A stretch of 64,000 nt of DNA. Source: Enterovibrio paralichthyis (lineage in GTDB: Bacteria; Pseudomonadota; Gammaproteobacteria; Enterobacterales; Vibrionaceae). The notes beneath the pieces were generated by a model, which was not told where the DNA came from, ran no database searches, and saw nothing but the letters and a program-made list of their open reading frames with translations. Positions 16,298 to 25,594 of the stretch are shown here, piece after piece. The position numbers were made by a program, and so were the translations under genes. The first letter of the stretch is position 1; each line of letters starts with the position of its first letter. The stretch lies in contig NZ_JAHUTS010000005.1 in the NCBI RefSeq assembly GCF_019209835.1, forward strand, positions 1 through 64,000, read 5' to 3'.

Positions 16298-17347
16298 TCA
16301 GAACGCTTCCTCTTCAGGCAGATCTGCATCTTCAACTTGCGCTTTGCCTTGGGTGTCATTGTTTTGCAGCAACATATCGCGCAGGGTCTTATCCAGCTCC
16401 TTCGCAATCTCAGGGTTTTCTTTCAGGAACTTACAAGCGTTCGCTTTACCCTGGCCGATTTTGTCGCCGTTGTAGCTGTACCACGCACCGGCTTTCTCAA
16501 CCAGTTTGTGTTTCACGCCCAGGTCAATCAGCTCGCCGTAAAGGTTGATACCTTCACCGTACATGATTTGGAATTCAGCTTGTTTAAATGGTGCAGCAAT
16601 CTTGTTTTTCACCACTTTCACGCGGGTATCGTTACCCACTACTTCATCACCTTCTTTGATAGAGCCGATACGGCGGATATCAAGACGGACAGAAGCATAG
16701 AATTTCAGTGCGTTACCACCGGTAGTGGTTTCTGGGTTACCGAACATTACACCGATCTTCATACGGATCTGGTTGATGAAGATCATCAGGGTGTTACTGT
16801 TTTTGATGTTAGCAGTCAGCTTACGCATTGCCTGAGACAGCATACGTGCCTGCAGACCCATGTGAGAGTCACCCATTTCACCTTCGATTTCCGCTTTTGG
16901 CGTCAGTGCCGCCACGGAGTCGATGATGATAACGTCAACCGCACCAGAGCGGGTCAGGGCATCTGCGATTTCCAGTGCCTGCTCACCGGTGTCTGGCTGA
17001 GATACCAGCAGGTTATCGATATCAACATGCAGTTTACGTGCATAGACTGGATCCAGCGCGTGCTCAGCATCGATAAACGCACAGGTTTTACCTTGCTTTT
17101 GTGCTTCCGCAATGACTTGCAGAGTCAGTGTGGTTTTACCTGATGATTCAGGACCATAGATTTCAACAATACGGCCGTATGGCAGACCGCCAGCGCCCAG
17201 CGCGATATCTAGAGACAACGAACCGGTTGATACGGTTTCAATGTCCATCGTGCGGTCGTCACCCAAACGCATGATCGAACCTTTACCGAATTGTTTTTCG
17301 ATCTGACCCAGGGCTGCGGCTAACGCCTTCTGTTTGTTGTCGTCCAT
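16298..17347 (-). CDS. recA: Recombinase RecA
   Basis: DNA-dependent ATPase that forms the strand-exchange filament and triggers LexA self-cleavage. The protein has 349 residues. The Walker A motif is G-P-E-S-S-G-K-T, the Walker B region V-D-V-I-I-I-D-S, loop L2 has G-N-P-E-T-T-T-G-G-N-A-L, and the acidic tail ends E-E-E-A-F. The start is the ATG of M-D-D-N-K-Q-K-A at 17347, matching the known N-terminus; seven extra upstream residues are possible but not conserved. A LexA box lies in its promoter. Confidence 0.98.
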   Translation of the reverse strand: MDDNKQKALAAALGQIEKQFGKGSIMRLGDDRTMDIETVSTGSLSLDIALGAGGLPYGRIVEIYGPESSGKTTLTLQVIAEAQKQGKTCAFIDAEHALDPVYARKLHVDIDNLLVSQPDTGEQALEIADALTRSGAVDVIIIDSVAALTPKAEIEGEMGDSHMGLQARMLSQAMRKLTANIKNSNTLMIFINQIRMKIGVMFGNPETTTGGNALKFYASVRLDIRRIGSIKEGDEVVGNDTRVKVVKNKIAAPFKQAEFQIMYGEGINLYGELIDLGVKHKLVEKAGAWYSYNGDKIGQGKANACKFLKENPEIAKELDKTLRDMLLQNNDTQGKAQVEDADLPEEEAF

Positions 17348-17398
17348 TTGATTCTCCAACGGAAGCAATAATCGTTCGATAGCTGTGAATTGCTGTTA

Positions 17399-17426
17399 AG
17401 TATACTGTCCATTTATACAGTGTCTA
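17399..17426 (-). promoter_or_regulatory. recA promoter with LexA (SOS) box
   Basis: The palindrome TACTGT-N8-ACAGTG (17403-17422) matches the gammaproteobacterial LexA consensus CTGT-N8-ACAG. On the minus strand it overlaps a promoter with -35 TAGACA (17421-17426), a 16-base spacer and -10 TATACT (17399-17404). LexA bound here would block RNA polymerase directly. Confidence 0.92.
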
Positions 17427-17458
17427 GCCCTGTATAAAATTTTTTCTCCGCTTTCGTG

Positions 17459-17956
17459 TTACTGCTCCGGTTTTTCGCTTTCCAAGTAACTGAGCAAACG
17501 ACAAAGGCTGTGGGCAATGGTATTGCGGCGGATATCATGCCTGTCTCCATCAAACAGACACTTTTCTGTTACCACACCATTACGGGTCGCCCAACCAAAA
17601 CAGACCAACCCCACCGGCTTTTCTTCCGTTCCTCCGGTTGGGCCTGCAATGCCGCTTACTGCAAGGGCAAAATCTGCCTTGGCAGCTTCCAGCGCACCGG
17701 TCGCCATTTCAGCAACCACCTGCTGACTGACCGCACCATAAGCTTCCAGCGTGGCTGTCGATACGCCGACCAGATCGTGCTTCGCCTCATTACTGTACGT
17801 CACAAAACCGCGTTCAAACCATGCCGAGCTTCCTGCAACCTCTGTCAGGATATACGCAATGCCACCGCCAGTGCAGGATTCTGCCGTCGTCACTGTTTGC
17901 CCGCTCTCTTTGAGTTTTTCGCCAACCTGCGTGGCCAGTCTTACCAGTTGTTCCAT
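17459..17956 (-). CDS. pncC: NMN amidohydrolase PncC (CinA C-terminal family)
   Basis: Deamidates nicotinamide mononucleotide in pyridine-nucleotide recycling. It has 165 residues, the same length as the E. coli enzyme. Family motifs are T-A-E-S-C-T-G-G near residue 31 and V-S-G-I-A-G-P-T-G-G near residue 102. I start it at the ATG at 17956, after GGGGGTGAG; the longer reading to 18091 would overlap the mutS start. It lies upstream of recA on the same strand and diverges from mutS. Confidence 0.92.
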   Translation of the reverse strand: MEQLVRLATQVGEKLKESGQTVTTAESCTGGGIAYILTEVAGSSAWFERGFVTYSNEAKHDLVGVSTATLEAYGAVSQQVVAEMATGALEAAKADFALAVSGIAGPTGGTEEKPVGLVCFGWATRNGVVTEKCLFDGDRHDIRRNTIAHSLCRLLSYLESEKPEQ

Positions 17957-18068
17957 CTCACCCCCTGTTATTTCATTCACACCATCGCGATATCGATACT
18001 TTACCCATTTACCGCGATTCACGTATCCTTGTTCCCTCTTCTTATATCGTAATTTTGCAGGCCAGATA

Positions 18069-20636
18069 GTGACAGTACAAGCGACAGCCAATCATACGCC
18101 CATGATGCAGCAATACCTGAAAATAAAAGCGCAGCATCCTGAAGAACTGCTTTTCTACCGTATGGGTGATTTTTACGAGCTGTTCTACGACGATGCCAAA
18201 CGTGCATCACAGTTGCTTGATATCTCTCTGACCAAACGCGGCGCCTCGGCCGGTGAACCTATTCCGATGGCAGGCGTTCCCTACCATTCTGTCGAAGGCT
18301 ACCTTGCCCGTCTGGTTCAGCTGGGAGAATCGGTGGCGATTTGTGAGCAAATTGGCGATCCGGCCACCAGCAAAGGGCCGGTAGAACGTCAGGTTGTCCG
18401 TATCGTGACACCGGGCACTGTCTCGGATGAAGCCCTGCTTAACGAACGTGTCGATAACCTGATTGCCGCAATCTTCGCGAATGGCAACCGCTTTGGCTAT
18501 GCCACCCTAGATATTACCTCTGGCCGCTTTTTGCTGAGCGAACCTGGCAGCGAAGAAGAAATGCAGGCAGAGCTTCAGCGCACCCGTCCGGCAGAATTGC
18601 TTTATCCGGAAGATTTTGCTTTCCCGGCTTTAACAGAAATGTGTAAAGGCAGCCGCCGCCGTCCTATCTGGGAATTTGATCTTGAAACCGCCAAACAGCA
18701 GTTAAACCAGCAGTTTGGCACCCGTGATTTGGTGGGCTTTGGCGTAGAAAGCTGCTCTTTAGGGCTTGCCGCTGCCGGTTGCCTGATGCAGTACGTCAAA
18801 GATACCCAGCGTACCGCCCTGCCCCATATCCGTTCGCTGGTAAAAGAAAATAAAGACCAGTCAGTGATTCTGGATGCGGCCACCCGCCGTAACCTGGAGC
18901 TCACCCAGAACCTCTCCGGCGGCTTTGAAAATACCGTTGCCTCAGTGCTGGATAAAACTGCCACTGCAATGGGTAGCCGTATGCTCAAACGCTGGCTGCA
19001 CCAACCGATGCGCGACTTTTCCATTGTTAATCGCCGCCTGGATGCCATTACCGCGCTGAAAGATACCGGCCTGTATGTGGAATTGGCATCAGTATTGCGA
19101 CCTGTAGGTGATATGGAGCGCATCCTGGCGCGGCTGGCGCTTCGCTCCGCACGTCCACGTGATATGGCAAGACTACGCGGCGCGCTGCAACAACTGCCGG
19201 AGATTAAATGCCTGTTGGAGGAAGTGCAGGACGAATCCATCGCACCGCTGAAAACGGCCAGCATGCCGATGCCTGAGCTGACTGCGCTGCTTGAGCATGC
19301 CATTGTAGAAACGCCACCGGTGGTTATTCGTGATGGTGGTGTGATTGCCCCTGGCTACAACGCCGAACTGGATGAGTGGCGCGATCTGGCGGACGGCGCT
19401 ACCCGCTTCCTCGAAGAGCTGGAAATCCGCGAACGTGAGCGCCATGACATCGATACCCTGAAAGTCGGTTTCAACTCCGTCCACGGCTTTTATATACAGG
19501 TCAGCCGTGGCCAGAGCCATCTGGTGCCACCTTACTATGTGCGCCGCCAGACACTGAAAAACGCTGAGCGCTACATCATTCCTGAATTGAAAGAGCACGA
19601 AGACAAAGTGCTGAACTCCAAATCCAAGGCGCTGGCGTTGGAGAAAAAATTGTGGGAAGAGCTGTTTGATAAGCTACTGCCACACCTGGAGCAACTGCAG
19701 AAAGCGGCAGAAGCCCTCTCGACACTGGATGTGCTTGCAAACCTTGCCGAGCGTGCAGAGTCACTGGGTTATTGCCGCCCAACATTGACGTCAGAGCGAG
19801 GCATCGCCATTGCCGGTGGTCGTCACCCTGTGGTTGAACAGGTGCTGGATGCACCCTTCATCGCCAACCCAACTTCGTTGAGCCCGGATCGCCGTATGCT
19901 GATCATCACAGGGCCAAACATGGGTGGTAAATCGACCTACATGCGCCAGACTGCGCTGATCACCCTGATGGCCCACATTGGTTCTTATGTGCCAGCAGAG
20001 TCTGTCACACTGGGCCCAGTCGACCGTATCTTCACCCGTATCGGCGCATCGGATGATTTAGCGTCTGGCCGCTCAACCTTTATGGTAGAGATGACAGAAA
20101 CCGCCAACATCCTTCACAACGCAACCGAAAACAGCCTGGTATTGATGGATGAAATTGGCCGGGGCACCAGCACTTATGATGGCCTGTCTTTAGCATGGGC
20201 AAGCGCTGAGTGGCTGGCAGAAAAACTCAAGGCCATGACCTTGTTTGCTACCCACTATTTTGAACTGACCGAACTGTCAGGCCAAATCCCAGGGCTGGTC
20301 AACGTCCATCTGGATGCTGTAGAACACGGTGATGAAATTGCCTTTATGCACGCGGTGCAGGAAGGTGCGGCGAGTAAATCCTATGGCCTAGCCGTAGCTG
20401 GCTTGGCTGGCGTGCCAAAAACCGTCATCCAGCGCGCGAAAACAAAATTGCGCCAACTGGAAGCGAGTGGTCATGAAGTGGTTACTGGTGAGCATACGGT
20501 TTCCCAGCCTGCCGCGCAGCTTTCCTTGTTGCCCGAATTGAGTGAAGTAGAAAAAGCCCTGGCGGATGTGGACCCGGATAACCTGACGCCACGTCAGGCA
20601 CTGGAAGCTCTCTATCGCCTTAAAGCACTACTGTAA
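18069..20636 (+). CDS. mutS: DNA mismatch repair ATPase MutS
   Basis: Recognises mismatches and recruits MutL. With the GTG start at 18069 it has 855 residues, against 853 in E. coli, and the N-terminus aligns (H-T-P-M-M-Q-Q-Y-L). The mismatch-wedge motif G-D-F-Y-E-L-F is present, the Walker A is G-P-N-M-G-G-K-S-T, the signature is S-T-F-M-V-E-M-T-E, and Walker B is V-L-M-D-E-I-G-R-G. A weak GCAGG precedes the GTG. The frame is open back to 17751, but the extra 106 codons run antisense through pncC and are not conserved. A strong terminator follows. Confidence 0.96.
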   Translation: MTVQATANHTPMMQQYLKIKAQHPEELLFYRMGDFYELFYDDAKRASQLLDISLTKRGASAGEPIPMAGVPYHSVEGYLARLVQLGESVAICEQIGDPATSKGPVERQVVRIVTPGTVSDEALLNERVDNLIAAIFANGNRFGYATLDITSGRFLLSEPGSEEEMQAELQRTRPAELLYPEDFAFPALTEMCKGSRRRPIWEFDLETAKQQLNQQFGTRDLVGFGVESCSLGLAAAGCLMQYVKDTQRTALPHIRSLVKENKDQSVILDAATRRNLELTQNLSGGFENTVASVLDKTATAMGSRMLKRWLHQPMRDFSIVNRRLDAITALKDTGLYVELASVLRPVGDMERILARLALRSARPRDMARLRGALQQLPEIKCLLEEVQDESIAPLKTASMPMPELTALLEHAIVETPPVVIRDGGVIAPGYNAELDEWRDLADGATRFLEELEIRERERHDIDTLKVGFNSVHGFYIQVSRGQSHLVPPYYVRRQTLKNAERYIIPELKEHEDKVLNSKSKALALEKKLWEELFDKLLPHLEQLQKAAEALSTLDVLANLAERAESLGYCRPTLTSERGIAIAGGRHPVVEQVLDAPFIANPTSLSPDRRMLIITGPNMGGKSTYMRQTALITLMAHIGSYVPAESVTLGPVDRIFTRIGASDDLASGRSTFMVEMTETANILHNATENSLVLMDEIGRGTSTYDGLSLAWASAEWLAEKLKAMTLFATHYFELTELSGQIPGLVNVHLDAVEHGDEIAFMHAVQEGAASKSYGLAVAGLAGVPKTVIQRAKTKLRQLEASGHEVVTGEHTVSQPAAQLSLLPELSEVEKALADVDPDNLTPRQALEALYRLKALL

Positions 20637-20643
20637 AAATTGA

Positions 20644-20668
20644 AAAAGCCCCGGACGGGGCTTTTTTA
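20644..20668. terminator. Bidirectional mutS/rpoS terminator
   Basis: A 9-bp stem (AAAAGCCCC with GGGGCTTTT) with a 4-base loop and T runs in both directions, between the convergent mutS and rpoS stops. Confidence 0.92.
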
Positions 20669-20699
20669 TTGAGCACAAAATGAAGAACTAAAGGAAGGC

Positions 20700-21677
20700 T
20701 TAGTGCTCAGCGTTGAACAGGCATTCAATGTTCAGGCCTTGATGGGTCAGCATATCGCGCAGGCGACGAAGACCTTCAACTTGAATTTGACGTACACGCT
20801 CACGGGTTAACCCAATTTCACGTCCCACATCTTCCAACGTGGACGCTTCGTGTCCCAATAAACCGAATCGACGCGCCAGCACTTCGCGCTGTTTTGGATT
20901 CAATTCTTGCAGCCAGTGGACGATAGATTTTTTCATGTCATCGTCTTGGGTCGTGTTTTCAGGGCCACCCTCTTTCTCATCCGGAATGATATCCAGCAGG
21001 GCTTTCTCAGAATCACCGCCAATCGGATTATCAACTGAGCTGATACGCTCATTCAGACGAAGCATGCGGTTAACGTCTTCAACCGGCTTATCGAGTTGCT
21101 GCGCGATATCTTCAGCCGTTGGCTCATGATCCAGCTTCTGTGCCAATTCACGTGCAGTACGCAGGTAAACGTTCAGCTCTTTAACCACATGGATAGGCAG
21201 ACGGATGGTACGTGTTTGGTTCATGATGGCGCGTTCAATTGTCTGACGAATCCACCATGTAGCATAGGTAGAAAAACGAAAACCACGCTCTGGGTCGAAT
21301 TTCTCAACCGCACGGATAAGCCCCAAGTTACCTTCTTCAACCAGATCCAACAAAGCCAGACCACGGTTTGAATAACGGCGGGAAATCTTCACTACTAATC
21401 GAAGGTTACTCTCGATCATTCGTTTGCGGGCAGCTTCATCACCACGCAGGGCACGGCGCGCATACAGCACTTCTTCTTCAGCTGTAAGCAAAGGCGAATA
21501 GCCTATTTCGCTCAGGTAAAGCTGGGTTGCATCAAGGGCTTTCGAAGAAGCAGCAAACGATATGGACTCTTCAGCCTCTTCAATCGTCTCTTCTTCATTC
21601 TCAAGCTCGATTTGCTCCATTTCGACGTCTTCAACCATCATGTCGTCGACTTTTTTTGCAGTATTATTCTGACTCAT
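20700..21677 (-). CDS. rpoS: RNA polymerase sigma factor RpoS
   Basis: General stress and stationary-phase sigma factor of 325 residues. An acidic N-terminal tail (about residues 14-40) precedes regions 1.2-4.2. The region 2 core reads G-L-A-L-L-D-L-V-E-E-G-N and the -10 recognition helix F-S-T-Y-A-T-W-W-I-R-Q. Region 4.2 reads T-L-E-D-V-G-R-E-I-G-L-T-R-E-R-V. It follows nlpD by 54 bases; in E. coli the main rpoS promoter lies inside nlpD, and a long leader mRNA is likely here too. Confidence 0.98.
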   Translation of the reverse strand: MSQNNTAKKVDDMMVEDVEMEQIELENEEETIEEAEESISFAASSKALDATQLYLSEIGYSPLLTAEEEVLYARRALRGDEAARKRMIESNLRLVVKISRRYSNRGLALLDLVEEGNLGLIRAVEKFDPERGFRFSTYATWWIRQTIERAIMNQTRTIRLPIHVVKELNVYLRTARELAQKLDHEPTAEDIAQQLDKPVEDVNRMLRLNERISSVDNPIGGDSEKALLDIIPDEKEGGPENTTQDDDMKKSIVHWLQELNPKQREVLARRFGLLGHEASTLEDVGREIGLTRERVRQIQVEGLRRLRDMLTHQGLNIECLFNAEH

Positions 21678-21731
21678 AGCGCCTCCCGATTTGGCGTAGC
21701 AGCAAGACAGTACAACAAAATCTGTCCCGGT

Positions 21732-22685
21732 TTACCGTTTGGGTAGATACCTCAAAGGGTTTACCGATTTTCCTTTATAGCGAATCTCAAAATGCAACCG
21801 AACACTGTTAGTACCAGAACTTCCCATCGAGGCTATTTTCTGCCCTTTTTTAACACTCTGGCGCTCTGAAACAAATATACGATCATTGTGTGCGTATGCG
21901 CTCAGGTAATCATCGTTGTGTTTAATAATGATTAAATTACCGTATCCACGAAGCGCGTTACCTGCATACACCACTTTACCGTCTGCTGATGCATTGATTT
22001 GCTGCCCACGTTTACCGGCAATATCAATGCCTTTGTTACCAAGCTCTGAGCTTGAAAACCCTGATATCACCCGACCGCTTGACGGCCATTGCCAATTTAT
22101 TTTGGCAGGGGTATCAGACGATTTATTTATAGGTTTATCAACAGGTGGTTTACTTTTTGTTACAGCTCGACTGTACTCCTTCACTTTTTGCTGTTCAACA
22201 TTTTTCTTAATTTGAGATGTTGATCCCGACTTATTTTGCGACACGTATTTTTGATTATCTTTCGCGGTCTTAGCAGAAGATCCTGAAACCGCTACCGGTT
22301 TAGAAGCCGCCACAACAACCGGTGCTGTCGATGCTGCAGCCACCACCACCGCCGCTTCTGGCTTGCCTTTCTTGCCGTAACTTGGCGGGACATATTTTTC
22401 CCGCCACAGGTTCAGCTTTTGCCCGGGATAAATGGTGTAAGGTTTAGACAGCTTATTTGCATCAATAATGTCATTCACATCACGATCAGTGATGTAAGCG
22501 ATATAGTACAGTGTGTCGCCTTTTTGCACCTCATAGAAGCTTCCGCGGTAACTCCCCCGTTCAACTTGATTGTAATCCGGCCCGACACTGGACACAGGTG
22601 CAGGGCTTGATACCGAACACGCAGACAATAATCCCAGTACTGAGATGATTACTAATATTTTCAACTGAATTGAAAGGGCTGTCAC
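21732..22685 (-). CDS. nlpD: Murein hydrolase activator lipoprotein NlpD
   Basis: Outer-membrane lipoprotein (317 residues) that activates the amidase AmiC at the septum. The lipobox L-S-A-C is at residues 20-23, the LysM domain at about 50-95, a low-complexity Ala/Val/Lys linker at 100-200, and the LytM (M23) domain at 210-317. The LytM metal ligands are degenerate: N-K-G-I-D replaces H-x-G-x-D, and V-R-L-H-F-E lacks the first His of HxH. That is expected of the activator class rather than of an active peptidase. It follows pcm and precedes rpoS, as in E. coli. Confidence 0.95.
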   Translation of the reverse strand: MTALSIQLKILVIISVLGLLSACSVSSPAPVSSVGPDYNQVERGSYRGSFYEVQKGDTLYYIAYITDRDVNDIIDANKLSKPYTIYPGQKLNLWREKYVPPSYGKKGKPEAAVVVAAASTAPVVVAASKPVAVSGSSAKTAKDNQKYVSQNKSGSTSQIKKNVEQQKVKEYSRAVTKSKPPVDKPINKSSDTPAKINWQWPSSGRVISGFSSSELGNKGIDIAGKRGQQINASADGKVVYAGNALRGYGNLIIIKHNDDYLSAYAHNDRIFVSERQSVKKGQKIASMGSSGTNSVRLHFEIRYKGKSVNPLRYLPKR

Positions 22686-22695
22686 CGCTCGTTAC

Positions 22696-23316
22696 CTATG
22701 CCAAATCACCCGCAACAAGTGGGACAAAGCGCACAGCTTCAATCGGTGAGGTATCAAACTCATCACCGTGACGTGTCACTTTGTAGAGGGTCTGATCGGC
22801 CTCACCGACAGGAACAATAAGGGTTCCACCGTCCGCAAGCTGTGTTAACAATGCATGCGGCATGCTGGCAGCAGCGGCTGTTACTATAATGGCGTCAAAC
22901 GGCCCTTTACTGGCCCATCCTTGCCATCCATCCCCATGTTTTGTCGAAATATTATAGAGCTCAAACTGCTTGAAACGGCGCTTTGCGACCATTTGCAGTT
23001 GCTTAATTCGCTCTACGGAATAAACATGCTCAACCAGTTGCGCAAGCACACATGTCTGAAACCCGGAACCGGTTCCCACCTCTAATACACGGCTATTGTG
23101 TTTAAGACCTAACAACTCGGTCATTTTGGCCACAATGTAGGGCTGAGAAATGGTCTGGCCGAAGCCTATCGGCAGTGCATTGTTGTCGTAAGCCTGATGA
23201 GCCATGGCTTCAGAGACAAACAGATGGCGTGGTAAACGACCGATTGCCTCCAGCACACGCTGATCGGTGATTCCCTGCTGACGTAATAGTTGTATAAGTG
23301 AATGCGAGTAATTCAC
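22696..23316 (-). CDS. pcm: Protein-L-isoaspartate O-methyltransferase
   Basis: Repairs isoaspartyl damage by SAM-dependent methylation. It has 206 residues from the GTG at 23316, matching the 208 of E. coli. The SAM site is V-L-E-V-G-T-G-S-G-F-Q-T and the family's D-N-N-A-L-P-I-G-F-G-Q-T-I-S-Q-P block is complete. The chosen GTG lies behind AAGGG and just after the surE stop; a TTG one codon earlier is an alternative, and an upstream GTG at 23355 would overlap surE without conservation. Part of the surE-pcm-nlpD-rpoS stationary-phase cluster. Confidence 0.94.
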   Translation of the reverse strand: MNYSHSLIQLLRQQGITDQRVLEAIGRLPRHLFVSEAMAHQAYDNNALPIGFGQTISQPYIVAKMTELLGLKHNSRVLEVGTGSGFQTCVLAQLVEHVYSVERIKQLQMVAKRRFKQFELYNISTKHGDGWQGWASKGPFDAIIVTAAAASMPHALLTQLADGGTLIVPVGEADQTLYKVTRHGDEFDTSPIEAVRFVPLVAGDLA

Positions 23317-23321
23317 CAATA

Positions 23322-24077
23322 TCACCCTTTTTGTTCCGTAGTTTGTGACAACCAATGCGTTAAGGTCGCAATAGAATCATGCGCGGTTAAATCAACCTGC
23401 AATGGTGTCAGTGAGACGCAATTGTTTTCAATGGCATAAAAGTCAGTCCCTGGACCGGCATCCTGTTTGGCACCTGGAGGGCCAATCCAGTAAATCGCAT
23501 GTCCACGGGGATCTGTGTCTTTTATCATGTCTTCAGCACGGTGACGCGCACCAAGACGGGTGATTTCCCACCCTTTGAGTGCTTCCAGAGGGCAATCCGG
23601 TACATTGATATTCAACAACCGGTTACGAGGCAACGGGTGCTCTTTATCACTGAGCACCACCTCTTTTACCACCTGCGCCGCAGTATGGAAATGCGTGTCA
23701 CCACAAAGGGAGACCGCTATCGCAGGGGCTCCCATGAAAAAGCCTTCTGTTGCTGCCGCAACCGTGCCCGAATACAGCACATCGTCACCCAGGTTGGCAC
23801 CATGGTTGATTCCAGCAATAACGAAATCCACTTTCTCGGTCAGCAACGCATTTAAAGCCACATGTACACTGTCCGTCGGCGTTCCCTGCACGGCATAACG
23901 GTTTTCACCCACCGCACGGACACGCAGGGGATTTTCCAGCGTCAGTGAGTTAGATGCGCCAGAACGGTTCCGATCCGGCGCTACCACGGTCACTGTGGCA
24001 ATGTCTGACAGCACCTCTGCCAGTACATTGATCCCTTCTGCAAACACACCATCATCATTACTGATCAGTATGTGCAT
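23322..24077 (-). CDS. surE: 5'/3'-nucleotidase SurE
   Basis: Metal-dependent survival nucleotidase that removes phosphate from nucleoside monophosphates and short polyphosphates. It is 251 residues from the ATG at 24077. The metal-binding S-N-D-D-G motif is at residues 6-10, with D-R-N-R-S-G-A-S-N-S and S-G-T-V-A-A-A further on. An ATG two codons upstream (24083) touches the GGAG ribosome site, so the inner ATG with a 6-base spacer is preferred. It overlaps truD by 20 bases. Confidence 0.95.
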   Translation of the reverse strand: MHILISNDDGVFAEGINVLAEVLSDIATVTVVAPDRNRSGASNSLTLENPLRVRAVGENRYAVQGTPTDSVHVALNALLTEKVDFVIAGINHGANLGDDVLYSGTVAAATEGFFMGAPAIAVSLCGDTHFHTAAQVVKEVVLSDKEHPLPRNRLLNINVPDCPLEALKGWEITRLGARHRAEDMIKDTDPRGHAIYWIGPPGAKQDAGPGTDFYAIENNCVSLTPLQVDLTAHDSIATLTHWLSQTTEQKG

Positions 24078-25116
24078 CAGCATCTCCGTCTGATAAATCT
24101 TCGATGACTTCCCGCATCACTGCCGTTGCAAAACAGCCTGCTGGCAAAGCGAACTCCACCTCCAGGGTGTTTCCGTCACGTTGCCACTGCATATCCTGTG
24201 GGTAGAGCAGCAATGGACGGCGCTCGTGACGCATACGGTTGGAACGGATCACAGCCAGTAAATGTGGCTCGGTATCCACGATGTCCTGCTCAAATTGCTG
24301 CGCTTCACCTTGGGTTGGCAATGCATTGTCGCCGGTCATTGGGCCAGAGATCTGCCAGTGACGCTTGGTGAGCTTTTCTTGCGCAGTTGCAATGTCGTCC
24401 ACCAGCTTTGTGTTTTCCTGATCATCAATGAGCAAGTCACCTAATATTGGTGTATGGCAGAGTTGCTTTTCAATACGTGCAGATAACACCTGGTTGAACA
24501 GGTAAGAGCGTGCGGCTGAAAGATAGAAACTGCGCTTGCTCTTGTCGCGGACACGGAACTTGTCCTGTCCCCAGTCACGGGCTGACGTCACGTTATTGCC
24601 GTTACGGCCAAAACGCTGGCTGCCAAAATAGTTTGGTACACCTTGGTCGCGAATGTTGGCCAGACGGGTTTCAATCGCATCATCACCATCAAAATCTGTG
24701 ATCACCAACTTGAAGTGGTTACCGATAAGGTCACCCGGACGCAATTTCTTGTCATGGCGGGCGGTTTCGAGAATCGCATCCACCCCTTCATGGGTCGCCA
24801 CAAATTCGCTCAGATCCGGATCCGGTTGCCCTGGCAGGTGTACACTGAACCACTGCTCGGTTACTGCATGGCGATCCTTCAGACCAGCCCAGCTGACATC
24901 CCGGGAAGTCACACCACATGCTTTTGCCAGTTCATTGGCAACATATTTGGTGTTTTCACCAATTTTACGGATGCGAACCAGGAAATGCTCGCCGTGCCCT
25001 GCAGGGGTGAAGTCGAGGGTTTCACTGACAAAGAAATCTTCAGGTTTTGATTTCAGACGGCCAGTGGCGGTCGGCTGGCCATGCAAATAGGCCAGCGAGT
25101 TCATTAAATCAGTCAT
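24058..25116 (-). CDS. truD: tRNA pseudouridine(13) synthase TruD
   Basis: Isomerises U13 in tRNA-Glu. It has 352 residues, like the 349 of E. coli. The nucleophilic Asp lies in S-W-A-G-L-K-D-R-H-A near residue 80, with R-F-G-R-N-G-N-N downstream. The TRUD insertion domain occupies the middle, roughly residues 160-310. The start ATG overlaps ispF by 8 bases. Confidence 0.96.
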   Translation of the reverse strand: MTDLMNSLAYLHGQPTATGRLKSKPEDFFVSETLDFTPAGHGEHFLVRIRKIGENTKYVANELAKACGVTSRDVSWAGLKDRHAVTEQWFSVHLPGQPDPDLSEFVATHEGVDAILETARHDKKLRPGDLIGNHFKLVITDFDGDDAIETRLANIRDQGVPNYFGSQRFGRNGNNVTSARDWGQDKFRVRDKSKRSFYLSAARSYLFNQVLSARIEKQLCHTPILGDLLIDDQENTKLVDDIATAQEKLTKRHWQISGPMTGDNALPTQGEAQQFEQDIVDTEPHLLAVIRSNRMRHERRPLLLYPQDMQWQRDGNTLEVEFALPAGCFATAVMREVIEDLSDGDADAHTDQ

Positions 25117-25594
25117 TGGAGTCCTTACGGATGATTACCACGGCTTCGCAGGCGATGCCTTCTTTGCGGCCGGTAAAGCCCAGTCGCTCCGTGGTGGTAG
25201 CTTTCACATTAATGTTTGTGACATCCGTTTCCAAATCTTCGGCAATCGCCGCACACATGGCGTCGATATGCGGTGCCATTTTCGGCGCCTGTGCCATGAT
25301 GGTGACGTCCAGGTTACCTATCACATAGCCTTTCGCTTTCACTTTGGCGAACACATCGCGCAATAAAAAGCGGCTGTCTGCCCCTTCCCATTCTGCGTCA
25401 GTGTCCGGGAAATGACGGCCGATATCGCCAGCTGCAATTGCCCCCAACAGGGCGTCACAGACTGCGTGTAATGCAACGTCGCCATCAGAGTGGGCAACCA
25501 GCCCCTGCTCGTAGGGAATGCTGACGCCACCAATAATTACCGGGCCTTCGCCGCCAAACTTGTGAACGTCAAAGCCGTGTCCAATTCTTATCAT
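25109..25594 (-). CDS. ispF: 2-C-methyl-D-erythritol 2,4-cyclodiphosphate synthase
   Basis: Fifth step of the MEP isoprenoid pathway: forms the cyclodiphosphate and releases CMP. It has 161 residues. The zinc ligands are visible in G-F-D-V-H-K-F (D8, H10) and the A-H-S-D-G-D-V motif near residue 34. It overlaps ispD by 4 bases (ATGA), the usual coupled pair. Confidence 0.96.
   Translation of the reverse strand: MIRIGHGFDVHKFGGEGPVIIGGVSIPYEQGLVAHSDGDVALHAVCDALLGAIAAGDIGRHFPDTDAEWEGADSRFLLRDVFAKVKAKGYVIGNLDVTIMAQAPKMAPHIDAMCAAIAEDLETDVTNINVKATTTERLGFTGRKEGIACEAVVIIRKDSND

Noticed and set aside
17751..18068. 106 extra N-terminal codons for MutS
   Set aside because: They lie antisense to pncC, and the family N-terminus aligns at the GTG at 18069.
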